64,000 nucleotides of DNA from Cryptomeria japonica (taxonomy: Eukaryota > Streptophyta > Pinopsida > Cupressales > Cupressaceae), in the NCBI RefSeq assembly GCF_030272615.1, contig NC_081407.1, forward strand, positions 150,845,744 through 150,909,743, written 5' to 3'. The position numbers were made by a program, and so were the translations under genes. The first letter of the stretch is position 1. The number at the start of each line of letters is the position of its first letter. The notes below the pieces were generated by a model. That model saw nothing but the letters and a program-made list of their open reading frames with translations. It made no database searches and was not told the DNA's origin. This document shows positions 20,568 to 30,878 of the stretch, piece by piece.

Positions 20568-23500
20568 TTAAGACTTGGAGGGAAAAAGGCATTTTTGAGA
20601 AACTACTTTCTCTATTTTGGTTTCACATTCTTTCTGTAGAAACTGGTCTTCGCCATGCAGGTATTCTCGCCATAAATCACGACCTGCCGCTCGTTCCTTG
20701 CGGACATATTCCTGAAACTTGATACATAATTGGAAGAGGGGACTAAAAGGTGGCATGGGAGGGTGGCGAATTTTGTACTGCATGCCTTCGAGATACTGGT
20801 CCATGTGCCTTAAACCGTCCTTCCAGCTGGAGCGATTACGCTCGAAGCACAATATGTCTGAATGGAACTGACCAGCAAAACTCAAGTCTTCAATGGAATA
20901 AGAAACCTTATCTGCTCCCAACCTTTCCTCCCAATCCGGCCGGATTACACTGTCGGATAGGTCATTTATCCACCCCGAAACCATTGATCGGAGGATGGTC
21001 TTGCCTAGTTCTTGCATGTTCCCCAGAATTGCCTCACATGCGTCATTTTCTTTGTCAATAATTTCCTGGGCGTCGTTCTTCATGGTGACGGTCCAGTACC
21101 ATTCCTTGAGAACACTGATGCCATGGGGATCTAGGATGTCAGGCAGTGTGGGAATCTGTGTATGTGTCCAGAAAAGAGCTCTTAGGAGGGGAAGGGTAGA
21201 GGCCGCTACTTCATGCATGTGAAGGGATTCCCTCTTTACTTCCAACAGCCTGACTAGGGTGAGCTCTCGATGGAGAGCCATTTCCTTTACTTCTCTGAGG
21301 ATCTGTTCTCCCTTTTTCTTGATGTCCTGCACCCATTCCTTGACGGCCTTTGCGGTATCCCGAATTCCTTCAAATTCAGTTGTGGTCCTTTGCGCCAATG
21401 CTATTGGGGGAATATGGGATTCAGAGGGGTTGTGTAATGGCCGCAGGAGCTTATCGATGTATCCCTCGGCTTGTTCAGCACGGGCCCGATACATATCCTT
21501 TTCGGCAGTAATTTCCTCGAGCTGTCTGAGTATGTTCTGCACTGAGTCCTTAAATTCCTCCTTTTCTTGCTCTTTTGTAGCTCGTCCGATGGGGACAGTC
21601 GTAATGCTATAATCTGCCAGTGTTATTTGATCTGCTGGCTTGTCCACGGGCGGGGTGGCAATATGAAGAGTGCGGTTCCTTTGCTCATCCCTGGTTATCT
21701 TAGAGTATGTTCTTGGTTTCTTCTTCCCTTTCGCTTTTGCTTGATCCATTCGTGAGAAGATGTCCTCTAGATTGATGGGTGCCTTGGTGGCAGCCCTGCG
21801 CTGAGCTCTGGCGATCAGCCACTCTTGAGGCACCGTCTGGGTTGAGGATAGGGTTAAGTTAGCACCTTGTTCTCCCATGCCCTCAACCGGCTGATCACAA
21901 ATTAGCAGTTGTCCCGCCATCGGAGGGGTGAAAGAAGGAGGAAGCTCCTTGTTTGCATCTGAGTTCTCCCCTATTTCACTGAACAATTGTCTGACATCTT
22001 CCTGTGACGGTGGCTTCTTGGTTCCCTCGAGCTCATGAATCTTGTCTGTTCTTTGTTCCCCTTCAACAGTCAAGTCGTCCTTGGCTGCATGGAGGATTAG
22101 CAATTCGTGACGGCTCTGCTGGGTAAGTTCATGCACTTCGATCTCCTGGGTGGATGGGATTTCTCCTTCCTTTATTTGGTCACCCGGCTTGGTCGAATTG
22201 GGGCCCTTTTGCTCGGTGTCCGGCATATCTGGAGCAGGAGGATCATTGGCTTGGAATGCCTCTATGTCGCTCTGGGAAGGCGGGGGAGGTATGCAATCCA
22301 AATCTATGGCGTCGTCGGACGAACTGGGGTCCTTTGAAGATGAAGTGGTCTCTGGCCTCCTTATGGGAATCTTCTCCCTTCTTGTTCTTTTGGACGTCCG
22401 AGTCCCTCTGCAAGCCTTAGCTTTCTTCCTTTTCTCTGGTTTTTCAGCTGATGACCTTTCGTCTTCGGAAGACTAAGAGTCGAAACTGCCCATCAGATGG
22501 TAAGTAAACTGGACCCCCTCATGGGCTAGCCTCTCGATCTGGTGATGTAACCATTGATCTGTGTATCTTGCCGGGGCTGCCATGACTGCTTCGAAATCCG
22601 TGATTGGGTCTTGAGACCAATCAACGCCTGGCAAGAGGTGCCTTACTGCTTCGAATTCTCGGACTTGGAGGCAGTTCCCCGAGTCTTTGAGCTGATCCGG
22701 GACCTGACGGTACTCAAAGAGTCGCATTTGTTGCACACTCAATCTAGAATATTCCCGTCGCCTGACTTCGTAGTCATCGGAGCAATTTTTCCAATAATCT
22801 TCAATTGACTCCTTTGCTCTGTAGCGCCTACCGTAAGCTCTCTTCGCCAAATTGTCATGATCAAACTTAGCTTTCTTCCTTTTCTCTGGTTTTTCAGCTG
22901 ATGACCTTTCGTCTTCGGAAGACTAAGAGTCGAAACTGCCCATCAGATGGTAAGTAAACTGGACCCCCTCATGGGCTAGCCTCTCGATCTGGTGATGTAA
23001 CCATTGATCTGTGTATCTTGCCGGGGCTGCCATGACTGCTTCGAAATCCGTGATTGGGTCTTGAGACCAATCAACGCCTGGCAAGAGGTGCCTTACTGCT
23101 TTGAATTCTCGGACTTGGAGGCAGTTCCCCGAGTCTTTGAGCTGATCCGGGACCTGACGGTACTCAAAGAGTCGCATTTGTTGCACACTCAATCTAGAAT
23201 ATTCCCGTCGCCTGACTTCGTAGTCATCGGAGCAATTTTTCCAATAATCTTCAATTGACTCCTTTGCTCTGTAGCGCCTACCGTAAGCTCTCTTCGCCAA
23301 ATTGTCATGATCAAAACATTTCCTTGGGAAATGTTCCTGTAGGCCATAAGAGGCTAGCTCTGCAAGGGACTCCTCTGCTAGGGTGGGGGTTCTCAATTGG
23401 ACATCATGGTTGCCTATGATCATTGGAAATGCGAATCCTGCCTGCTTGCTCTCTCGTAGTAATATGCCAGCAGGGCGTGATTGTCTTGCCACCTCCATGA

Positions 23501-24653
23501 GGACTACTTTATCGGTTGGATACCGCGGAAGTCGAAGGGGGGCACCTTCGAAGCCAGCTATTCGGATGTAGGAGAACCTTGGGAACTGAATGAACCAGGC
23601 CCCATACCTCTGCACTAAAATGGTAGCTTGCTCCGAGAGCCTTATGTGTAACCCTCCTTGCATTAGCCTGACTAGGCGCATTGTGAAGGCGTCGTTGACG
23701 CGTTCGTACTGTCCAACCGCGTAAGTCGGGCTGCTCTTTTCCCTTTGAGCTATATCCTGGTAATGCAGCTGCGGGTAGCAATCATAAACCTTTACCTGAC
23801 CAGGCCCATTCCCGATCTCACCTTTCATTATTAATCCTGGCAGTGGCTGGTTCTTTGCGAACATATAGACCAAATAGGAGGTCATGGTGAAATACTTCTT
23901 TGTCTCGAGTTCAATTAGCTGAGCGTGGATGTTATCACTTATGATCTGGGCCCAGTCAAACTTAGACTTTCCGGCAAAGACCTGCTCTGTAAAATAGAAC
24001 ATCCACTCTTCAAAGTAGCTGGACTTAGGAAGTCCCATGACTCGGCTAAGTAAGGTGACCATGTCCCCATGTTCATTATGAAAGTCACTCCTGGGGGTCT
24101 TTTTCACAATCCTGGTGCTTGAAGGCCTTTTCTCCTTGAACCATTCTTCGTTAATCAATGCCCTGCATCGAGCCGGGTTCATATCATATGCCCCTTGTGC
24201 CTCGTCCATTGTTGTAGCTATGGGATTATTTGGAAAGGGGATATCAAATGCATCACCGATAGCCTCAGGGGAGAAGTCGGCGATAGTCATATCTTCCAGA
24301 AGCACCAATCTGGACTTTGGTTCGTAATGCCGAGCAGCCTCCACTACTAATTCATAGTTCTGGATTGCTGGAGGAAAACCTGCTGCTTGGGCGATGCCAC
24401 TTTCCACCATTTGCCTAGGCCTGCCATATGCGTTGGGTGAGAAGACTCGATCCCTGAAATCCTGAATATCAATGTGGCCAAGGTCGGTGTCACCAATGTT
24501 ATCCCAGACATTCTGGACCTTCGACTCTCATAATCCTCCCCTCTGATATTGATACTTCATTCTTTCAACTTTCCGCGGGATGTCTGATTTGGATGCTCGC
24601 GAGGTTTCGGCTGCAGCGGGTGTTTTTGATGATTCTGCCACCGATTTAGGCAT
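20568..24653 (-). pseudogene. Family X ORF, copy X3, about 1210 codons before a duplication
   Basis: The ATG at 24653 begins MPKSVAESSK. A single frame runs 4.09 kb to the stop at 20568, broken only by TGA at 24530-24528 and by a TAG after MGSFDS (22923) that a 450-bp duplication copied (22473). Order of segments: N-terminal DTDLGHIDI; FDIPFPNNP with YDMNPARC; WAQIISDN; SYLVYMFA; ERVNDAF; QFPRFSYIRIAGF; LPRYPTDKVVLMEVARQ; ESIEDYWKN; EYRQVPDQ; a Lys/Arg-rich stretch (KPEKRKK) that could be a nuclear signal; an acidic Pro-rich linker; SKITRDEQRNRTLHIA; then a long helical, coiled-coil-like C-terminus. I do not recognise the family. The nearly open frame makes this the best copy for homology searches. 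Confidence 0.75.
22417..23316. repeat. In-frame 450-bp tandem duplication in the X3 ORF
   Basis: 22417-22866 and 22867-23316 appear identical except for C/T at 22652/23102. The unit is 150 codons, so the reading frame is kept, but each copy carries the same TAG. The near identity shows the duplication is much younger than the divergence between X copies. Confidence 0.95.
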
Positions 24654-24658
24654 TTATC

Positions 24659-25039
24659 CTGCACAGCTAGACACGGATTACAAGGTGATACAAGAACGAT
24701 AATGCGGGTTAGATAATAACAGAAGTGCTTCAACAGACCGGGATTAGTTTAAATATCATTTTGGCTAACAATTTGATTAACTTTAACAGCATCATATTCC
24801 TGAAGATTTATGACTATGCATTCTTACTTTCGAATTTTTTGGATTAATTTTCAATAGAGGCAAAATATGAGAAGTTTGAATTTGAAAAGAGATGCAGTTT
24901 CTGGCTAAACCTCGGGAATGAATCCTAAATTTCGGATGTTCGAATAACGGAGATGCAGACTCCAAGCATTTTAAATTCCGCGCATTTGCCTTTTTGATTT
25001 ACACATTTTAAATGACCATACGCGTTAAAGCGTACTTAC
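24659..25039 (-). other. Predicted 5' UTR intron of the X3 gene
   Basis: On the minus strand the donor is CCCATCAG|GTAAGTACG, a full plant consensus, with the intron starting at 25039. The acceptor is TAGCTGTGCAG, ending at 24659, six bases before the ATG at 24653. The 381-bp intron lies between a TATA-like box (25140-25133) and the ORF. Splicing is inferred, not shown. Confidence 0.55.
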
Positions 25040-25132
25040 CTGATGGGAGTGAATGACGAGAGATTGCCCAACCTCGTTGCGCGAAGCGAACGGACGATCC
25101 TGCAAAATTTGAATCCCAACGGTTATCCTTCC

Positions 25133-25140
25133 TATTTAAA
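25133..25140 (-). promoter_or_regulatory. TATA-like box upstream of the X3 ORF (TATA1)
   Basis: TTTAAATAGG on the minus strand, about 95 bp before the predicted splice donor at 25039. Weak as a motif, but placed as in X1 and X2. Confidence 0.35.
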
Positions 25141-25394
25141 TTTTCGCGGTTTGGAGGATGAAAGAAGATTTATCAATTTCACATGGTTCTATCCCTAGCA
25201 ATCTGAATTTTAAATGGTTGACGGGAGGGTAATGCGGCGTCTTACCTCCTTGTTTTCCGGATTTGAGAGCTCTTTCAAATTTTGAATTGCATTCTTTCTA
25301 ACTTTGGATTTTGACAAATTTGGAGGCTTCGGATTTAACCTGGCCTCGCGATACGACCTTCGGCCCCATGGTTTAAAACTGCGTTTTGTGCTGA

Positions 25395-25545
25395 AGGCTG
25401 GGTTTTGCGTTAAAACTGTGCCTTCGTTGAAGCTTTGGCTTTTGCGTTATAAACTGTGCCTTCGTTGAAGCTTTGGCTCTTGCGTTACAAATTGTGCCTT
25501 CGTCGAAGCTTTGGCTCTTGCGTTAAAACTTCGCTTTCTGCGTTT
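25395..25545. repeat. Tandem repeats of about 57 bp in X3
   Basis: The unit contains GTGCCTTCGTTGAAGC, then TTTGGCT and TTGCGTTA, and repeats three times. Each unit holds the small inverted repeat CTTCG/CGAAG or a near form. It adjoins the hairpin array on its right. Confidence 0.75.
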
Positions 25546-25610
25546 TTGTTCGCCCTGGCCTCCGCGTTTTTGTTTTAACTTGCCAAAGTCTGTGTTTTAA
25601 CTTGCCAAAG

Positions 25611-26113
25611 TTCGGATCTAAAGTCCGAAAAGGAGATGCGTTAGGTTTTTAAAACTCGACTTTCGCCGAAATTCGGAGCTTAAGCCCAAAAATGAGATCG
25701 CTTTATGTTTTTTAAAACTCGACTTTCGCCGAAGTTCGGAGCTTTAAGCCCGAAAATGAGATCGCGTTATGTTTTTTTGAACTTTCACTTTCGTGAAATT
25801 TCGGCCCTGGGGTCCGAAAAGGGGCGCATTTGGTTTTTGAACTTCCACTTGACTTTCGCCAAGTTCGGACCTAGAGTCCGAAAAGGAGCGCATTCGGTTT
25901 TTGAACTTTCACTTTCGTGAAATTTCGGCCCTGGGGTCCGAAAAGTGTTTACGTTATGTTCAAACTTTCACTTTCGTGAAAGTTCGGAGCTTAATGCGTT
26001 AAAAAAAAAACACCGCAACCCCGGACCTAAGCGCCTTTTTGGGCTTTCGGACCCTATGCATCCTTTCAGAACATTCCGCCTTTATTTAAAAATTTCGGAC
26101 CTGAGGTCCGAAA
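25611..26113. repeat. Hairpin array of X3 (TTCGGAC...GTCCGAA units)
   Basis: About eight units spaced roughly 60-65 bp (one gap is larger) each hold a short palindrome: TTCGGA/TCCGAA at 25611-25629, TTCGG.GCTT/AAGC.CCGAA at 25735-25754, TTTCGG.CC/GG.CCGAAA at 25799-25819, TTCGGAC/GTCCGAA at 25864-25882, and a perfect 8-bp stem TTTCGGAC/GTCCGAAA at 26093-26113. Units near 25672 and 25983 are degenerate. The intervening text (CTTTCACTTTCGTGAAA or CGACTTTCGCCGAA) is itself palindromic. Confidence 0.8.
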
Positions 26114-26597
26114 ATCGTTCTCCTATATTGGCGATCTCGGGGGGGGAAATCTGCTCCTTAGAGAATTTTGGAAACTTACACAGAATGTCGGACCTCCCAG
26201 CAACTTCGCCAAACCCCACAAATTTGGACTTGGGAGGCATCAAAATATCCAGGCGCTGGGTCGAGCAATTTGATCCTTTAGGAGGCGAAAATCATCTTTT
26301 GCCCGTTCCTCGCAAGGGTCGGGTAGCAAACTTTATGCAATTGGCCTTATAGCTCTGGGTTGGCGGGGTCCGTTGGTTCTTACCATCTTACGCCTATCCA
26401 AGGCAATCTTTTAAAATTTTGGAACAAAGCTTTCAGCATTCACGCCCGAAAGCCAGATCAGTCAGGAGGACTCATTGGTTCATTACTCCAACGTCGATCA
26501 GCTTATGGACTGATCACGAACTCGCTCGATGAGACACGAGAAACTCTGTTTGGATCCTCGGGATAACGATCAAAAAACTCAAAACAGGAAAGGGGGA

Positions 26598-26614
26598 CCC
26601 TGTCGGCGACAGGG
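26598..26614. repeat. Terminal hairpin of X3
   Basis: CCCTGTC, loop GGC, GACAGGG directly after the purine run GGAAAGGGGGA and 20 bp from the element end. The stem differs from X0 and X2 (CCCAT/ATGGG), while the position is the same. Confidence 0.75.
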
Positions 26615-26639
26615 AGCGTGTGCAACGCACAACAAAGTG

Positions 26640-28047
26640 GTATGCACCTACTAGGCTACTATTAGTAACTAAAAAATTCTAAGGGGACGCTTGCTTTACA
26701 AGCTACTAAACTACAACTAGATGTATTGAGCCCAATATCCACTAGAGTAAAGTGTCTCTATCATACATTTGTTGTGGAATTATAAAGTAGGACCCTATTA
26801 CAATTAATTCTATTAAGGTATTTATAGGTTCTCTATGCATGGGTTTCAGTAAATAAAAGCTGGCCTACTAGTGCCTTCTTAGGGTTGAAGATGCGGAGAT
26901 AGGCTTTCGAGGAATTTCTAATGCCATTGAACTCATGCTAGTAATTGTCATGGCAATCTTGATTGAAAAAAGAACTCTCATGAACACCACACATAAGCAT
27001 AGAATATATTATTGGAAAGATCGAAATTGCTGGTTTCACGTTATTATAATGTTTGATCTTTTTTATGGTCAATAATAATAAATATAGCCTTTAATCATGT
27101 TTAGGCATCTTCACCCTTCAGTAATGCTCATCAATGATTCAAATGCCTTTAACGTTTGAAGCCTGAGGGCATTTTATTCACCATTTATGCATTTATTGGG
27201 GGCATTATGGCTTGTCTGTGTTGACTAGAAATTCGGTAACTTCCTTAATGCACAAAACCCTTAGATTATAAAATCAAATGTCTTGTTCTTCATATGTATT
27301 CTTTAATTTTGGTCTAGGTGATGATATCCTCTGTCTAGTAACACTGCATCTTTTAAATAGTCCACTTTAATTGTTGTGATAATAAATTTAAAATTTTCTG
27401 ACTGACAATTCAACATCACCATATGGACATTGTCCACATGCATTAAGGGACTGCCAAGTCTACATAGTTACACAAGAATGTACTTCATTTATTCAGTTTC
27501 TATTGCTCATTGGAATATCTAGTTTCGTCTCATGTACTACTTTTCTGTAATTTGCATGTTTTGCATTTTGATTTTACATGGAAAAATAAACTAGCTTTGC
27601 ACATATGCTTAACATATGAAGCTTTTGGAATTTGGAAATTTAGTGTAACCATGCAACCTTTTTAGAAGTGAATAATCAAGCAAATGCCTCTTCAAACCTA
27701 GGCACATGATTAAGGGACTGCCAAGTTTATACGGTCACACAAGAATGTACTTCATTTATTCAGTTTCTATTTCTCATCAGAATATCTAGTTTCGTCTCAT
27801 GTACTGCTTTTTTGTAATTTGCATGTTTTGCATTTTGATTTTACATGGAAAAATAAACTAGCTTTGCACATATGCTTAACATATGAAGCTTTTGGAATTT
27901 GGAAATTTAGTATAACCATGCAACCTTTTTAGAAGTGAATAATCAAGCAAATGCCTCTTCAACAAGCTTATCTATTTTTCTGGTTGTTATTCTAAATGTT
28001 CTATCTTGTATAACCTTGGGCATTAATAACTCTTCGCCACAAAACAT
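26640..28047. other. Non-coding stretch between X3 and the Copia-like element
   Basis: No gene or transposon domain is visible. The notable content is the tandem duplication at 27443-27962. With the Copia-like insertion (28048-33938) removed, this stretch joins 33939 onward; both sides look like low-copy DNA. Confidence 0.4.
27443..27962. repeat. Tandem duplication, period 267 bp
   Basis: Two near-identical copies begin TTAAGGGACTGCCAAG at 27443 and 27710 and run through CATGTTTTGCATTTTG to AATGCCTCTTCAA. There are only a few differences between copies. Confidence 0.9.
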
Positions 28048-29170
28048 TGTTGGCAAGAGACATTGCATTGATGATCAGATATTGTCATTGATGGCAACTT
28101 GAGTCAGATATTCAATCCACAATTCATGATTCATTCATACCAGAAGATTGATTGATGTTCGGTGAGGTCTGGTGAGAAGAATAGGTCATCTAGCAGAGTG
28201 TATAGTGTTGTGATTGGCGATTCAGTTGTGTTAAGTATTTGATGTTGTGGATCCCAGAGATGCATTGTGGTCATGTAATATGCCTTATTCCAGGTTTATG
28301 ACCTCCGGTGATTGAGCCTTGTGTAAATTGGAAGATCCGGCAGATGGTTTTCTGGTAGCACAATGTTCATCAGCAGTAACGTGTGAAGATTTGTTGTGCG
28401 GATCATGCAAAGTGATTTTGGTAATTGTTTGTGTGTTCGAGGTTGGTGAGTCGACATTTGCGAAGTGTGTGGACAATTTGTTTTGGTCCGCATGATGTTT
28501 TTGATTGGATTGAGCTGATTTGGGTAACACGTTTCATTTGCATGTTATGCATTTTTGGCTGACATGAAATAGACCTAAATTGTTGATGCGGATATATTAG
28601 ACCAATTGATTTGATCATTTGACGTATCAATGGTGGTGTGGAAAGTGTGTATGAGCGATTGTGCGCAGTTTCATGTGTGTGGTTGAAGGATTTGTGCTCC
28701 AGAATACACAAAATATCATAACAGAGCAGTGGTGCAAAACACAGTATTTTGTGCTTAATCGGAACTGTTTCAGGCATTTGTAGATGTTGTTTATCAGTTC
28801 AGACATTCCAATTATTATCTGTAATTCTTTTGTAAGGCGGTGAGCCTTCCAGGCATGTAGCCTTTAATGTAATTTGAGCAATGAGCTCTAGGCAGTGTGC
28901 CTGAATGCATGTGCATTCCCCTCACGTAATATTTTTATACTTCTAACAGAGTATATTAATATTGTGGGTTTGAATTCCACCGTGGTTTTTCCCTTAACCA
29001 GGTTTTCACGTAAAAAAAATCTTGGTATTAAGGTGTTGCTGATCTTTGATTTGTGTTTATGCACTTTACATTTCTTCATGTGCATTAAGTAGTTGAAAGA
29101 ACAAGTTAATAAAGTTAAAAATTGCAGAACACTAATTCACCCCCCCTCTCAATGTTCCTTGATTCCAACA
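28048..29170 (+). mobile_element. 5' LTR of the Copia-like element (1123 bp)
   Basis: Starts TGTTGGCAAGAGAC and ends GATTCCAACA before the primer-binding site. Long reading frames on its minus strand are shared with the 3' LTR and are incidental. Confidence 0.9.
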
Positions 29171-29172
29171 AT

Positions 29173-29185
29173 TGGTATTAGAGCC
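29173..29185 (+). other. Primer-binding site, tRNA-iMet type
   Basis: TGGTATTAGAGCC, one base from the canonical TGGTATCAGAGCC, two bases after the 5' LTR. Confidence 0.8.
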
Positions 29186-29238
29186 TAGTTCCTCAAAAGA
29201 AGCCTAACAACTTGAGGGGGATCCGGGAAAGTGAATCA

Positions 29239-30445
29239 ATGGATTCAGGTAGTCTTAGACAGCAGTTGGTTGTTGCTCTTGAAGATCTTGATCATGCAGG
29301 GGATCTGAGAAAGTGAATCATTGGATTCTGGTAGTCTTAGACAACAGCTGGTTGTTGCTCTTGAAGATCTTGATCATGCACAAGCCGAGGTCCGGCAAGT
29401 GAAAGTAAACCTTAAGGATGTTGAGAACTTCATTGAATCATTGAAGGATCAGTTGAACAAGTCAAGGGAGAAGAGAAAGAAGCTTGCTGATCAACTTAAG
29501 CAGAAAGAAAGTCAAAGCATTGATGAAGAGGCCTTGAAGGAAAAGACTGAAAAATGAGATGGAAGCCATTGTGATGAGACTGACAAAAGAGATTGAGGAA
29601 AGGAAGAAGAATGAGGAGAAGCTTGCTCAATCCCTAAAAGACAAATCTGAAGAATGTTGCAGACTTGAGAGTGAGAATGGACAACTAAAGCTTAACCTAC
29701 AAGACTCTAAACAACATGAAGATCTTGAAAGGCAGATTATTCTTATTAGATATGATCTTTATGTTGCAAACGAGTATAAGGAGAAGTTTTGGGTCAGTTC
29801 AGCCAAGTTTGATGAGACGCTTGCCAATCAGAAGAATCCTAATGACACAAGGTCTTGGATTTGAGAAAGGTGAAAGCTCCAAATCAGCACGGCAGAAGAA
29901 CAACTCAAGAAAGCCTTCGGTTTGGCAACCTAATATTCATAAGTTCAATGGTAATTGTTTTGTTTGCAATAAATTTGGTCATATGGCTAGTGAATGCAAA
30001 AATAGGATGATCAATAATGGTCCATCTTTTACCGGTCAATGCTTCAAATGCAAAGTATGGTCACAAGGCAAATGTACGCAGAAGTGTGATGAATAACTTT
30101 CAGAATAGGAGAAATGTCAAATGTTATGCATGTGGTATGTTTGGACATGTTGCTAATCAATATAGATCAAGAAGAAATCAGATGAATTTTAGACCTATGC
30201 AAGGAAATGTTGTTTGCTATGCTTGCAACAAATCTGGTCACATTGCTAAGTATGGCGAAAGCAGAAATGTGAATAGGAGAGGTCCGGAAGACAAAAACAA
30301 GAATGTGAAAGCAGATGAAAAAGGAAAAGCGAAAGTTGATGAGATCAGAGATCAGATGAAGAAGACTTGGGTGAAGAAGAGTGATGATAATGCTGTAAAT
30401 GGGTCTGCACCTGATTTCGGTGTTGGAACCTCATCCGGTAACTAA
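29239..30445 (+). pseudogene. Gag of the Copia-like element, frameshifted
   Basis: The original ATG is probably 29239 (MDSGSLRQQLVVALEDLD). An 80-bp tandem duplication (about 29218-29297 and 29299-29379) inserted a stop and destroyed the ATG of the second copy. The protein then runs through Lys/Glu-rich heptad-like sequence (coiled coil), with a stop at about 29555 and a shift near 29850. At 29967 there is a complete CCHC knuckle (CFVCNKFGHMASEC), followed by a degenerate one (CFKCKVWSQGKC) and two that lack the last Cys (CYACGMFGHVANQY, CYACNKSGHIAKYG). A Lys/Asp/Glu-rich tail ends at 30445. A gag binds RNA and builds the particle; this copy cannot make an intact protein. Confidence 0.8.
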
Positions 30446-30820
30446 GCTAAGGCATCCGGCCTTAGGGGAAGGTTTTCATGAAAAACTTACAAACCCCCTG
30501 TTTGAGATTTCTGCCTGATTCCGACAGGTTGTAGAAATATGTGTGATGGTCACAGATGGATTTTCGAAAGTTTCTAATCAGACTTGATGATCCACAAATC
30601 ATCTTTTAGGAGAACTCTGTGAATGTAGGGTATCTAGAAGAATTAGGGCAAAGTGCATTTATTGCAATGAAAAGTTAGGTTTGCGGTTAATAAAAGGTGA
30701 CTTAATCTCTTTATTTGTCACTTTGCATTCAAAGCGAGAGAGCTGAAGAGCACAGTAAAGTAGAATTTGCAAAGATTTCGATCGATATCCAGATTTGGTG
30801 TGCAATCTTGCATCCAGTTG

Positions 30821-30845
30821 AAAGGTATTTAATAGTGAAACTCTT
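30821..30845 (+). promoter_or_regulatory. Possible internal promoter before ORF2
   Basis: GGTATTTAATAGTG lies about 50 bp before the ORF2 ATG (30879). It is TATA-like and might drive ORF2 separately from the LTR. Weak evidence. Confidence 0.2.
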
Positions 30846-30878
30846 TTCGGTTGAAGTTTGCAATTTGAATTTGATAAG

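Larger units (their letters stand above)
19443..26634 (-). mobile_element. Family X unit X3, complete, 7192 bp, with target duplication
   Basis: It begins TGTTGACATGG and ends GCACAACA. AAGTG is found immediately outside both ends (19438-19442 and 26635-26639). The termini TGTTG/CAACA, with TG...CA ends and a 5-bp duplication, are what an LTR leaves behind, but no direct terminal repeats are visible within the unit. On the minus strand it holds a terminal hairpin, a hairpin array, TATA1, a 5' UTR intron, the family ORF and TATA2. The simplest reading is a solo LTR of unusual length with a gene in its U3. A non-LTR DNA element with TGTTG ends cannot be excluded. Confidence 0.8.

Noticed and set aside
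21259-21612. Plus-strand 117-codon frame with Ser/Cys-rich sequence
   Set aside because: Shadow of the X3 ORF on the opposite strand.
25030-25060. CTGATG near 25040 considered as part of a hammerhead ribozyme (as in retrozymes)
   Set aside because: The core CTGATGA plus GAAA arrangement with flanking stems is absent; the sequence is better explained as a splice donor on the minus strand.
19443-26634. X3 as a classical cut-and-paste DNA transposon
   Set aside because: TIRs longer than TGTTG are not visible, no DDE-type motif is seen in the ORF, and the 5-bp duplication with TG/CA ends fits LTR integration better. Not fully excluded.
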